A stretch of 64,000 bases of DNA from Dastarcus helophoroides (GCA_028583605.1 CM053336.1:24661004-24725003); one strand, 5' to 3'; positions 11,396 to 21,300 are shown, counted from the stretch's first letter. Numbers and translations: made by a program. Notes: a model not told the origin generated them from the letters alone.

Positions 11396-11692
11396 TTACT
11401 TGGTTATCGATTTCTTTTTTTCTGACGTTAATTTTGCCAATTTCCGATGTTTCACTTGTTCTTTTTTTGCCTCATTGAAAACGGCATTATGCGTTTTGCA
11501 TAAGATTTTTACTCTAGTTACAAGATAATAATTTATTATTGTCCTTGTTAATGCTTTATTATGTTCCGAACAGCCTACAAAATTGATAGATTTGCACAAC
11601 ATGTTTTGCACGATGTGCTGAAATGTATAGTAATTTAGTTGTCCTTCTCCAATTGTTTCCAAAATTGACTCCTCGAGTGTAACTAGTAACAT
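11396..11692 (-). pseudogene. Probable C-terminal tail of a DNA transposase, family unassigned
   Basis: This 98-codon open frame has unusually coherent composition. It contains NFVGCSEHNKALTRTIINYY, then LVTRVKILCKTHN, then a Lys-rich end, KHRKLAKLTSEKKKSITK, before the stop. A Cys and a His four residues apart, followed by an Ile/Tyr helix and a 'TR-x(4)-CK' step and a basic terminus, resemble the last part of several insect transposon-encoded proteins (P/THAP-like or related). I cannot name the family with confidence. No upstream domain is readable beyond the start, and no terminal repeats were found, so this is likely a fragment. The intact frame makes it younger than most coding remnants here. 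Confidence 0.35.
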
Positions 11693-12693
11693 ATTATATT
11701 GACATTTAAATAATTTTTACACAAACATTGATAGCCGATCTTCATATCTTGGTCTTCACATTGCATATTATGTTCATTATGAAACATTTAAAGCCCTTAA
11801 TTTACTTTCAATTTCTTTTGGCATAACTCGTCTGTAATTAAACTAAAAATCACATAAATGTAATGGTTATTAAGAAGCCTTTATCTCTTACCCGCTTAAA
11901 TATTTAAACAATCATCACTATATATTTCAGGCAAACAGCTATTTTACAACACCACCTAGGTGATGTTTGTTTAATCCGATTTATCTAATTATAACTAGCC
12001 ATAAATTCAATATTGAGAAGGTAAATCAGTGGGCCATCTTAGAGACATATTACTAGAAAGAGAAAAATGAATTAAAAAATATTAACAAAAACTTCATTTA
12101 ACTAACTTTTCATTTTCTATTCCTTCGTCTTCTCAAATAGCAGCACTAAATCAAAAGCACTACTAGTGCGGCTTGGAGATTTCTCATCCTCTTCCTCTAC
12201 TCAATCGACTTTTCATATTTCGTTAAAATATTAAGTTCATAACCCATTTATTTAACTTTGTGAAAGGAACTTGGAGTTTCTATAAACACAAATCACAGAA
12301 ACCACAAATGGAACTAAATTTTTGGAAAAAGGATAAATATCGAGGAAAAATTCGAAAGTCGAAATTGAGGGTGCTGCAATTCCCCAATGTCTATGTGCGA
12401 GCCATCAGTGTTAATATTATCTTTTTATCATATTAGACATTAGAGAGACACGCCAATGAAGATATAATCTTGAATGTTAAAGTGTGATTGGAACAAACAA
12501 AACATGAGTACAATTAAATTATGAAGCCTACTTATATTAAAGTAGACGTTTGCGTTTGGTACCGTATACAAACATTTACCTGAAATTGAAGTAAATCGCG
12601 CATCTTTTGTGTTGTCACCTGTATAAGTCGGCCACCTATAACGGCCAATAATTTAGATTATTTTGATGGCTAATATTTTAAGTTTTACTATAC
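11693..12693. other. Anonymous AT-rich sequence
   Basis: No coding trace or repeat unit recognised. The right end of this stretch provides the target site of the palindromic element. Confidence 0.3.
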
Positions 12694-12759
12694 AACATTA
12701 GGCATTGAAACACAGAACTTGTCCCCTGAAACCAAGAAAAATTAAAAAACACAACAAAG

Positions 12760-12808
12760 GTTGCTCTAACGCGTTTCGACAGCCAAGCTGTCATCTTCAG
12801 AGAGAAAC
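12760..12808 (-). ncRNA. Hammerhead-ribozyme-like motif, family C, left arm
   Basis: Mirror image of the motif in the right arm, identical in sequence when read on the minus strand, so transcripts of either strand would carry one sense copy and one antisense copy. Because the arms are also complementary to each other, a full-length RNA could instead fold into one long hairpin that masks the ribozymes. Confidence 0.45.
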
Positions 12809-12809
12809 A

Positions 12810-12858
12810 GTTTCTCTCTGAAGATGACAGCTTGGCTGTCGAAACGCGTTAGAGCAAC
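12810..12858 (+). ncRNA. Hammerhead-ribozyme-like motif, family C, right arm
   Basis: In order: stem I strand GTTTCTCT; catalytic loop CTGAAGA, which fits C-U-G-A-N-G-A; an extra U; stem II GACAG/CTGTC around loop CTTGG; GAA; self-complementary stem III ACGCGT; U at the cleavage position; and the second stem I strand AGAGCAAC, which pairs with the first at 7 of 8 positions. The extra U between the loop and stem II and the suboptimal U at the cleavage site are departures from the canonical hammerhead. Stem II has a compensatory change in the copy near 23.1 kb (GATAG/CTATC), evidence for a conserved RNA stem. Confidence 0.5.
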
Positions 12859-12960
12859 CTTTGTTGTGTTTTTAATTTTTCTTGGTTTCAGGGGACAAGT
12901 TCTGTGTTTCAATTTTTGAAGATAACCAAGGACCAGTCCGTTCCATCAAACATTAGGCAT

Positions 12961-13689
12961 AAAAATATCCAGAAAGTAATTTTGCGTTAAAAAAAAACTT
13001 TTAAGCCTTTTTTATTTTAAATTTGTTACTAATATTTACCAAAATAAAAGATAGGTTTTTAGGGAACTATGCAACTGTTAAATTTTGAGTTTCTATGTCG
13101 ACGGTAGAAGATTTAATAAGTCAGCCAGTTAGTCAGTAAACAAGAGTTTGGATTAATGAATAGAAGTTTGTTATTACTTCATGTTTATTACAAACAATTT
13201 ATGGAGTATACCATAATTAATGCACTATTTTAGCTGTAGACCTGAATACAGTTATTATTCACACAATGATAGGGATAATAGCAAGTATCTTTTCTTCCAT
13301 CTCGTTCGTCGGTAGGTTTACAAGTTATAGTATAGAAAGGAGGAGCTACATTAAAATAATGCATTAGAGTTAGAAAAATAATTAAAAATATAACTTACTG
13401 GTGGGCAGAGGATTCGTTAGTATAAGCTGGACTAGACTTAAATAAAATATACTAAGCCAAAGTATGAATTTGTTCATTTTGATGTTAACAAAGCTGAAAC
13501 TGAATTGTTTGAAATTTCAATTTAAATTCTGGAAACCTACAAAAGCACTAAAATTTATAGATAATTGCTGTAAATAATCGTGTTAAAAACGATAACACTT
13601 AATCAGTTCAATATAAAATCTGTTTAACCATAAAAATAAGGACCTATTTTTTTACTTATAACAAATAAAAAAGCCCTGCAACGACAATC
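12961..13689. other. Anonymous AT-rich sequence
   Basis: No coding trace or recognisable repeat until the repeat that copia interrupts begins at its right edge. Confidence 0.3.
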
Positions 13690-13796
13690 CTTGAGAAAAG
13701 ATGAGTGGCGCATGTAATAAAGGGCAATTGGATGACTTTTTTGCAGAATAGAACCAATGCCAAGAAATAGTTACTGAGAAATTGACAGTTGAAGTT
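13690..13796 (+). repeat. Left part of interspersed repeat split by copia
   Basis: Matches the left part of the uninterrupted copy at 0.34-0.69 kb (AATTGGATGACTTTTTTGC and GAGAAATTGACAGTT). The last five bases, AAGTT, are the copia target duplication. The repeat resumes at 16081. Confidence 0.55.
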
Positions 13797-13929
13797 TGAT
13801 GAATTGAATAAAAAAAATAAAACTTTCTGTTAACGAAATGTATTACACACTAAAACAAAAATACAAATGACCAATCATTCAATTACTACCAACCTAACCT
13901 TATAATAATTTCATTGCCTACTTCCAACA
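13797..13929 (-). repeat. Copia 3' LTR
   Basis: Starts TGATGAATTGAATAA and ends CTTCCAACA on the plus strand (TG...CA termini). It aligns along its whole length with the LTR at the right end of the element, with scattered substitutions and a few indels. The adjacent interior reads TCCCCTCTC, the complement of the polypurine tract. Confidence 0.92.
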
Positions 13930-14081
13930 TCCCCTCTCAATGTAATTATTACATACCAAAACTCGATAAATTTCTTTCATTTAACTTACATCTAAAATAT
14001 CATCTTGTTCAAATCCCTTAGCAACTAACTTAACTTTATAAAAAAACTTACATTCTAATTTTAACAGGAGACATTGAACTC

Positions 14082-14935
14082 TTAAGTAACACATACGACA
14101 TAAAACAAATATTTTTTAAACTTTAAAATCACATTTCCTAAATTGAGAAATTTTTCTTTGGACAAAGATTTTGTGAATATGTCAGCTAACTGCATATTAG
14201 GCGGAGAAGGTCTTATTTTAATACCTTCACTGACATTCTCATGAATGAAACAATATCGGACATCAATATGTTTACTTCTCTTATTTAACACACCATTTTT
14301 AATCAAATTTATCGCACTTAAATTGTTAACATTCAGGAGAATATCAATGTCGGTGTTTGTTATTTCTTCAATTAACATCTTTAAATAAAGAAGTTCTTTC
14401 ACACAATCAGCTGCTGCAATAAATTCAGCTTCTGTACTGGACAAGGCAACAATTGGTTGTCTTCGAGAACACTAGGAGATCAGGACCTTCACAAAAGAAA
14501 ATCACATACCCCGTTTTACTCCTCCTGTTCTCTATATCTCTGGCATACTCAGAATCTGATAGGATGTTGATTTATGCGTCTTTCTCATAGTGGATGTTGT
14601 TCTTCATATTCCCCTTCAAATATCGAAGAGTCCTTTCCACATTGGCATTATCTTGATTACTATGTCCGTTGAACTTCCGACTTTCGAACCCACTGCGTAG
14701 GAAAGATCTGGACGAGTTTTATTTGACATATAGAGTAAACTTCCAACTGCTTCTCGGTCGATCGAGATTTCGTTTTACATCTTGACTTACGTCATTTGTC
14801 ACAATAGAAGTCGCTGTAGGATTTGCCTCAGACATGTTAAATTTCTCTAACATATTCTTCAGATAATTTTCTTGCTTCAGCTAAATTCCATTTTTATTAC
14901 TGCTCACTTCAACACCTAAAAATGTGGACGGATTG
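14082..14935 (-). pseudogene. Copia pol remnant: end of reverse transcriptase plus RNase H
   Basis: The reading starts with a frame containing FLGVEVSSNKNG, the FLG-(I/V)-E-V step near the end of copia reverse transcriptases. It then passes through EEYVREI / MSEANPT-like sequence (the 'N-P-x-x-T-P' region), YLKGN and SDSEYA (start of RNase H, whose usual DADWA/SDSDFA motif supplies a catalytic Asp), GYVIFF, then the intact 120-codon stretch MSSTEAEFIAAADCVKELLY. That is followed by HIDVRYCFIHENV and QLADIFTKSLSKEKF, the classic copia RNase H C-terminus. Frameshifts and stops occur before the last open segment. The N-terminal catalytic domains are missing, so it is inactive. Confidence 0.88.
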
Positions 14936-15089
14936 GATCAATTTTAATTTTAAATTTTTTTTTCAATATTTCTAGTAACTTTCCAAGTGTTTTTTGCCCT
15001 TCCTTCTTGGGCTTCCTCAGGAACAAAGAAAAGAAACAATAAATAAAACTGAGAAATTTAGGGGAATATGCAAAAATGAAAAAGCCAAT

Positions 15090-15665
15090 TTCAAAACATC
15101 AGAGCGCGGTAACTCAGTATGTCCACCATACCACAGGCGAAACTTTTCTGAATTAAAAATTGGTACAAAGGATAAGAAAATTTAGACAGAAGAGCACGGT
15201 AACTTAATATGTCCACCATACCAGAGGCGAAACTCTTCTTCAATAGTTTGTTTATTATCTGATGCAGATTCCCTAGCTGATACAAAGTGTTTGTACTTGT
15301 CTGGCAATGACATTAAAATCTTTGTTATAACAAACTTATCAGAGATAACTTCACCCATTTGAGTTTATTGGTTTTGCATTCCTTAAATCTTCGGTAAGAA
15401 CGCCGACACCTCTATACCCTTTTGAAATTTATATTGAAAAATTCTCTGCTGTAGCATATGAATATTAGTTTCAGTCTTCTGCTCATAGACACTTTGCAAT
15501 TTTCTCCTCATCTCGGCAGAAGTTGAACAAGAAATAATGTGCATTATGGCATTTTCGGCCATTCTTGAGACTAACAGTGTTTGAGTTTTGACATCTTTAG
15601 TCTCCCAAGCAGCTCGATCAGCAGCCTTCTCAGGTTTTAGGCTTCTTCCCTCAACTATTTCTAGC
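15090..15665 (-). pseudogene. Copia gag remnant with duplicated zinc-knuckle region
   Basis: The upstream end of the element's coding region reads AAWETKDVKTQTLLVSRMAE, then HIISCSTSAEMRRKLQSVYE, then ETNIHMLQQRIFQYKF and SLPDKYKHFVSAR, matching the order of the copia gag (UBN2-type) helical domain. Two near-copies of a 48-bp segment (15103-15150 and 15192-15239) follow, each containing GGTATGGTGGACAT and giving WYGGHIK-like peptides. They look like frameshifted CCHC nucleic-acid-binding knuckles and their duplication. Stops at several places make it non-functional. Confidence 0.65.
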
Positions 15666-15924
15666 CAACCTTAATTTCGTAAAATTACTATTATTTGGAA
15701 TTTTCAAATGTTTCAATTTTTCGGTCCTTCCAGTTTGATTACGTTTATCACGTTTCCTTCCATTTTGTTATTAATTACTTCCTTGCCCGTTTGCTAGAAC
15801 AAGTTTTCCTTTCGGACTTGCACGCACGTGGTATAGACTCAACTAACCTCAGTTTTATAGGTTCTCTGTTCCTTAATTTCCGTGTAACTGATTGTCTGAG
15901 CGTTTTGGGTGTCTGGGCGTTTGA

Positions 15925-15942
15925 GTAACTGGGGCCATAAGC
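15925..15942 (-). promoter_or_regulatory. Copia primer-binding site (half-tRNA type)
   Basis: On the minus strand the bases next to the 5' LTR read GCTTATGGCCCCAGTTAC. From memory of the family, Drosophila copia uses GGTTATGGGCCCAGTC at this place, complementary to the anticodon arm region of initiator tRNA-Met and primed by a tRNA half. The match at most positions suggests the same priming mode. Confidence 0.7.
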
Positions 15943-16080
15943 TGATGAGTTGAATAAGAAAAAAAAAACAAACTTTCTGCTAACGAAATGTATTATACAC
16001 TTAAAAGAAAAACAAAATTAGCCGATCATTTAATTACTACCAACCCAACCTTATAGTAATTTCATTGCCAACTACCAACA
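15943..16080 (-). repeat. Copia 5' LTR
   Basis: Starts TGATGAGTTGAATAAG and ends CTACCAACA on the plus strand. About 138 bp, a few bases longer than the other LTR. The promoter for the minus-strand element transcript would lie here. Confidence 0.92.
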
Positions 16081-16335
16081 AAGTTTAACACTAATTTATT
16101 AGTTACGCAGGTCTCCAGCAAAAAAACCGCACCGGATTAATATACTGTTTTGGATGGATTTTAACTGAGAAAAGTACTTAAAATCTTTCATCACCGGTTA
16201 TCTTGCAAACCTCATAGTTGTAGATTCATTAGGGGTGAACTTTTTTTTAATACGAAATCAAGTGGACTATTTTGAAAAGAAAAAATCCATGTAAAAGGGA
16301 TTTTACTTTCAGTTATTATAAGTTAAAATAAAAAC
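16081..16335 (+). repeat. Right part of interspersed repeat split by copia
   Basis: Begins with the second AAGTT target duplication and continues the repeat seen uninterrupted at 0.34-0.69 kb (GCAGGTCTCCAGCAAAAAA corresponding to GCAGGGTCTGCAACGAAAG, then TTTTACTTTCAGTTATTATAAGT at the far end). Confidence 0.55.
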
Positions 16336-16440
16336 AAAGAGAAAATTGACGGTCTTGGGTATAGAAGAAGGACAATAGGGCAATGCTAATACTAAGGATT
16401 TAAGAAAGTTCAGCTTTTTTTTAATATCTCATCAAAGATT

Positions 16441-16745
16441 GTGAGCCAACAGGTAGGTTATATACACAGTATAGTCGATTCAACACAACAAAGTTTCTCG
16501 ATTTCCCAAAAAATAATTAGAGATTTGACTCTTACAGAATTTTTGGTGGAAAAGCGCATTTTATTGCTACATCGTAGATGTCAAATTGTTTTACTACGTC
16601 AAGAAAATGAGTGCTGTGTATGCTAAGTGTTTCGAAGCTGTCTCTTGACGTCTTTATTCAAAACGTCCGCGCATATCTTGCAGTGCGGTAGTTGAATATT
16701 TGAAAAAGTCGAAAACATTCGCGAAAAGGTGGATTGTACCTAATG
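16441..16745 (+). pseudogene. Possible Tc1-like transposase N-terminal fragment
   Basis: After a frameshift, the segment around 16,660-16,745 reads ISCSAVVEYLKKSKTFAKRW, which resembles the DNA-binding part of some insect Tc1-like transposases (EYLKKSKxFxKRWxxRY). The upstream 61-codon frame has no recognisable motif. No terminal repeats or catalytic region were found. The match is by eye to a short stretch only. Confidence 0.25.
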
Positions 16746-18420
16746 GATAAAATTGTCAATAAGTGTTCTTAATTCAGATTTTGACGTTTTTGTACTTTTT
16801 TTACAGTATTTTGCCTTTCCAGTGCCTTTTGTAACTGTTCGTTTCAGCCTAATTTAACCTTTTGCTTACCTTGTTATCTTTGTGCCTAAAATCCGGTCTC
16901 TAATTATAAGGCATAATATTAGCGTTCCCTTTTCAATCGACGATGTCGTATGCGTGCGAGGTATACCCTTTCGTCTTCAAAATATGTATAAAACAAATGT
17001 CGCAAACAAATTGGTAACAATTTATTGCATAATTTTGCATAAGTATGCGACCAGCCTTGCACAAACACTGACCGCCTCGAAACGCCTCCATTTTCACCGT
17101 TATTAATACGACATTGGTTGACTTTGTCATTTTTACTAATGGATGACTTCGAAATTTTATGCAAAGTTTCTTGTATTATAATTAAAAAATAAATGAATTT
17201 TCTGGTTTCAGATATACAAACTTTTTTCCACAATCAATCCAAATATTTATGGAACTGATAATTATGTTGATAATGTCCCAGATAAAAAGCATTCATTCGC
17301 AATGAGTCGATGACTATCATAGCTTATGAGATTGCCTCGGATAGCGCTAAAATGTTCGATGCCAACCACAATTACTGCGTTGCGGGAACTAGTGCTAAAT
17401 CCGAAAATAATCATCTAAGTGAAATAATCTAAAAGGTAAATTTGATTTGCATTCTATCCTTTAGCTAATCAAGTTTTTTATTCAATAAAAGCTATTACTA
17501 TAGGGGTGAAAACCCCTTGGAATGCAAGCACCTATATTTCCATAAAATATGTTTTTTTTTTCCCTCAACACCCATATACCTATATTGCGGTATTATAAAA
17601 ATATGCGGTTATCTGATAATCTATGGCCCAAAATTCACTAATTCTATTAAAATCCAAATACTTTTCTTACAAATATAGAAGAATGGGGAGAAAGAACGGT
17701 CATTTCTGACACAGTTTGAGCTGTATATTTAAGACGACTGGACTTAAAATTATAGAAAGATATATTTTATGAACCTTAGAGGTAGCTTTTTCAAATGATT
17801 TCTCACATGATATATTAACAAAAATTTAATTTTTCGGAGACCAAATTAACCTCCCGTTTTTTTATATAATATTTACTTTTTCTAATCGTGTGCCGGCTTT
17901 ATTTAAATGGGTCATCGAGAACTAACCAAAATTTTAAATTTCTACGTTACATAGTTTTTGGAGAAAAACCGTATGATGCTAAAAGGCTAAACCAAGTCCG
18001 GTCATAGCAAATATTTATCGAATCATCGTAAAATATTTAATAGCTGTTGTTGTTTTAATCGTTGCTAGACTTTAATAGTTAAGAATGTTCAAGTTAATAT
18101 CCGAATTTTTTAATTTGAAAATTTTGATTTCATTTACGAAAGTGTAACACGTAAATTTCTTCAAATCCAGATGTAAACCCATTTTAGATAAGAGGTTCTT
18201 TGGAGCCTCAGGCACTGCCAAGATTACATTTTTCGTTTGTTTTTTGAAAAGTTATTAAATTTTATTTTAAAGTATCAATCAAATTCTATACTACCAAAAG
18301 AGATGCCCACTGGTAGAACTTTGTGTTTTCCCAGTATTTCCGAATGATCGCTATAGTCTAAGAAAAGATGTGCCCTAGTGCCATAGTTACTCTACTGGAA
18401 GCGAAAATATGAAGACGTAG
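16746..18420. other. Anonymous sequence
   Basis: Frames on both strands near 16.9-17.2 kb overlap each other, and neither has domain features. No repeat structure recognised. Confidence 0.3.
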
Positions 18421-18458
18421 TCTTTCTAGTGAAAGGCATATCTCTATCACTAGAAAGA
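18421..18458. repeat. Perfect 12-bp hairpin
   Basis: TCTTTCTAGTGA and TCACTAGAAAGA are exact reverse complements separated by a 14-base loop. It lies just left of a mariner fragment but is not clearly one of its ends. Confidence 0.5.
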
Positions 18459-18479
18459 TTACCTCTTTATATTTTGTCA

Positions 18480-18765
18480 ATTAAACGGCCTGTTATTATC
18501 GAATTTTTTAATGCTAAAAAATACTTCTACTTATTTAAAAGATAATGGTGACACTGCTGTGGATAGGTATACTATAAGGTGATGGGTAAAAAATTTTGTG
18601 ATTGCGAGCTCAAAAAGGACATATCTAATTGTTGATGAAATATGCAGCGGATGTCCCTTTACTGCCATGGACGATAAACATCGCAAACTTGTCAACGTTT
18701 TGATTTTGACAAATTATTCAACAGCTTATCGCAAACCAATCCAGAAAACGTGCCGTTTCCACTAT
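18480..18765 (+). pseudogene. Mariner (SETMAR-type) transposase N-terminal fragment
   Basis: Read across frameshifts: GPVIIEFFNAKKY, KDNGDTAVDRYTIR-WVK, then ICSGCPFTAMDDKHRKLVNV, then a threonine/isoleucine-rich second helix-turn-helix leading to YRKPIQKT. This follows the order of the two N-terminal DNA-binding domains of the mariner subgroup domesticated in vertebrate SETMAR (usual phrases: GDTAVDVSTVRRWV, GRPSTA, DDKHRKLVDELI). No catalytic half follows, and no TIRs were identified. It is a different mariner lineage from the element at 8.9 kb. Confidence 0.65.
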
Positions 18766-19454
18766 TAAACATTCTTTTCTATTCTAAAATTTTATTATTT
18801 TCCTCTACTTAATAAAGATGTAAACATAATTAATTATTATACTCGGACAATGCTATAAAGGCAGCTGTGCAGCTGTGAATTCTTGCATTTGAGAAAAGTC
18901 GCAAAAATTTTTGAGCATCGAAATGAAAACAAAACTTGTAGACTCTGTGAAAAATGTATTATTATCCTACCGTTGTAATCAATTATTTTTTTAAAGCACA
19001 AAAAATGTTGCAAAAGGCTTTCACTTACGTACGATGCGTGCTCTTTCTTATAACTAGGATGTATTACTCACCTGAAACAGAAAAAAATAGTGATTAGTCA
19101 GCTTAATCCTAATTTGTTGCAGATTATTCTACAGAGTATTAATTGCCACATTTCAAGACACAGTAACCAACATTTTTATATATTTATTTATTTGGTTATT
19201 TATTTAATATCCTGCCCAACGAAAATAATTTCAATTACAGAGCATTTGAAAATTTTTTGAAGCGTAAACTTTTTTAGGCACGCTGAATATCTTCTTATAG
19301 AGAAAAAACTAATAGTTTTGCGTTACTATCACGCTAATTACAGTAGGCGTCATGCTCTAATGTTTACAGTTCAGTTTAGGTACCTATGAATTGAACCTGC
19401 AATATAATTTAAAAAAAAGCTAGATCGGCTGCGAGGTTCGAACTTAAAAATTTT
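18766..19454. other. Anonymous AT-rich sequence
   Basis: No coding trace. A short palindromic GGCAGCTGTGCAGCTGTG lies near 18,859. A tRNA B-box-like GAGGTTCGAAC occurs near 19,433 beside the start of the family E repeat, but no A box was found. Confidence 0.3.
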
Positions 19455-20099
19455 GTTTTCTACTACCAAGCTGCTACTAGAGGAAAAAATATATTTTTCT
19501 TTTTTATTTTGAATTATATCTCTGTAACGGTGCAGAATTTTAAAAAATTAGTTATATAACTTTTTGTTTCTTTTTACGTGAAGAATCCAAAGATGTTTAA
19601 AAACACGAAGTTTCTATTTAAAAAAACAGAGTTTTTTTGAATAAGACAAAAACAATAAAGATCATAAAATTTCCATCACCCTGTGTAATAAATGTAAAAC
19701 TTGATTAAATTACTATAGTCTTTATAGAATTTTGTGACTTTAACCCAAATTTTATGTTTTTACTGCAAATAATAAAAAAGATACAAAGAGTTAAAATAAC
19801 CCTCTTTTCAGTCATTTCTTTTTCGAAAAATTGAAATATCTTTAAAACTATCAAAGATAGCAATAAACATGTATACATAAACTCACCTTATTTTTCTACG
19901 TAAAATCCAAATAAAGTATTAAATTTGGGGGTTATTATTTAAAATAAGAAAGTTGATGCCTACTTCCGGTATAACCGGAAGTGGGAGGAAGTTGAAAATA
20001 TTTTTGGAAGGTAGTTTAGTTTCGACTAGCCTCATCGACAAAATCAGTTTGCCTTTATAATAAGTGATACTCCATATAAAGGTAATCTCCCAACCGGTA
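19455..20099 (-). repeat. Family E interspersed repeat, copy 1
   Basis: About 645 bp, matching copies at 57.9, 59.4 and 63.7 kb. On the minus strand it starts ACCGGTTGGGAGATTACC with CTTTATATGGAGTATCACTT, and continues through GATTTTGTCGATGAGGC, a near-palindromic CTTCCGGTTATACCGGAAG, GAAAGATAGC-like and AAAGAGTT blocks. No protein-coding capacity. Every copy starts next to TA, which may be its target preference. Confidence 0.75.
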
Positions 20100-20519
20100 T
20101 AAAATTATAGGCCCTTGCCGCGCAGATATCAAAATATAAAAATATTTTATGTCAGTTTCAAAACAAATAAATTACTTTATATTTAACAACATGGGAGAAA
20201 ATGTTATCACTCTTATTTACTAGTTTTAAGTTTTCACGTCTGTCTGTAGTCCAAACTACTGCCTTATTTTTTTTTCAAAAATTAGTCTTTAATTTCCCAC
20301 ACATATTAATCTTGCTTCTAAGTCTTTGCAGCTAAGAAAAATACATTTACCTCTTCTGTTGACCCAGATATTGTATCCACAATGCTTTCAAGTGCCAAGG
20401 AGGAAAAGTTTTATTCGTTTTTTGCTAAATGTTAATAAAAAAGGATATCTACAGTGTTTCGAAATGTGGTGGCTGATTTCGTCGTGTCAATTTTTTTATA
20501 TAAATACCAAGTTCCATTT
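20100..20519. other. Anonymous sequence with a family F motif
   Basis: Around 20,222-20,275 the phrase TTTTAAGTTTTCACGTCTGT followed by a T/A run recurs with variation at 60.7, 60.9 and 61.95 kb (TTCACTTCTGTCGGCAG type). It is a short dispersed repeat of unknown class. Nothing else stands out. Confidence 0.4.
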
Positions 20520-21300
20520 TTACTTTTTTTTCTAAAAATTCATCCTAATATTTTATGAAAAAATTTTGAATTTTTCTGAAAATTTTGATTTCAAGAAAAT
20601 GTTATTCATACAAAAATTTCAAATCTTTCCGAAAAGTTGATTCTTTATAATTTGTAATAATTTGCAGGTTTTTCTCGATATTTGATTTTTCTTTAAAATC
20701 TTTATTTTAAATTTTTAAAATACTGTTCTTTTTCTTGTCCAAAGGGAGATCTTCTTTTTTAATTTCGAAAAGCAGGTATTTGTTTTGAGGCTTCGAACGA
20801 AAAATTAGAAAAGCTTTGGCTTATTTAAGAAACTTTGATATTAGTTTTGGATAATCCTCCTTTCTGCGTTTTGCATTTAAGCTCAATTTTTTTATCATAT
20901 TTCTTAAAATTCAATATTTTCTTGTTTTCATTTTTTTCCCTCAAAACAATTCAACTGCAAAGTTCAATTTTTCAGAATGATATTTTAATATTAATTAATT
21001 ATGATTTCTTTGAAAACTTTCAGAATACTTTTTTCTTCAAAATTTTGAGCTTATGGTGTCAATTATACTTTTTTCCAAAAAAATGACTAGAACCCTAATA
21101 CTTAAGTCATTGTTTACATCTTAATTTGTATTGAAATAATCCACTTAATCTTTGAAATTCCAGTGTTTTTCTCGAAGTAAAGATTTTTCAAATTTATTTT
21201 TTCAATAATTTTAGGCTTTTTCTACTTTTATTAAATATTTTTTTATTTCTAAATTTTTTTGATTCGCTTTAATTTTAAAAATGCTCACTTATTCTATAAT
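20520..21300. repeat. T-rich strand of degenerate ~19-bp repeat array
   Basis: Successive phrases such as TTTTTCTGAAAATTTTGATT and CTTTTTTCAAAATTTTGAGC repeat at about 17-20 bp with heavy divergence. The plus strand is T-rich. The block to the right has the opposite polarity. Confidence 0.6.

Larger units (their letters stand above)
12706..12948. mobile_element. Palindromic ribozyme-bearing element (family C, copy 1) with 12-bp target duplication
   Basis: A 243-bp insertion bounded by the direct repeat AACATTAGGCAT at 12694-12705 and 12949-12960. Positions 12704-12808 and 12810-12913 form a nearly perfect inverted repeat (arms of about 104 bp, one single-base indel in an A/T run) centred on one base inside GAAACAGTTTC. 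A non-palindromic tail of about 35 bp, ending in AGTCCGTTCCATCA, follows the right arm. Each arm carries a hammerhead-like motif. Related copies lie at 22.97-23.15 kb and 28.63-28.72 kb. The element encodes nothing. The near-identity of the arms suggests that the inverted duplication is young or was made by template switching. Confidence 0.8.
13797..16080 (-). mobile_element. Copia-type LTR retrotransposon, internally deleted
   Basis: All structural landmarks of a Ty1/copia element are present in minus orientation. There are two LTRs of about 135 bp, each starting TG and ending CA, flanked by the 5-bp duplication AAGTT (13792-13796 and 16081-16085). A purine tract, GAGAGGGGA on the minus strand, abuts the 3' LTR. 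The primer-binding site beside the 5' LTR resembles the internal initiator-tRNA-Met site used by Drosophila copia. The body is only about 2 kb and holds a gag remnant joined almost directly to the end of the reverse transcriptase and RNase H. Protease, integrase and the catalytic reverse transcriptase are gone. Small differences between the LTRs indicate moderate age. Confidence 0.92.

Noticed and set aside
13797..16080. Copia element as a full-length autonomous copy
   Set aside because: The body is only about 2 kb, lacks protease, integrase and the catalytic reverse transcriptase, and has stops in the remaining gag and RNase H.
19421..19440. GAGGTTCGAAC as the B box of a tRNA gene
   Set aside because: No A box or acceptor pairing at the required distance. 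It is adjacent to a family E repeat and most likely coincidental.
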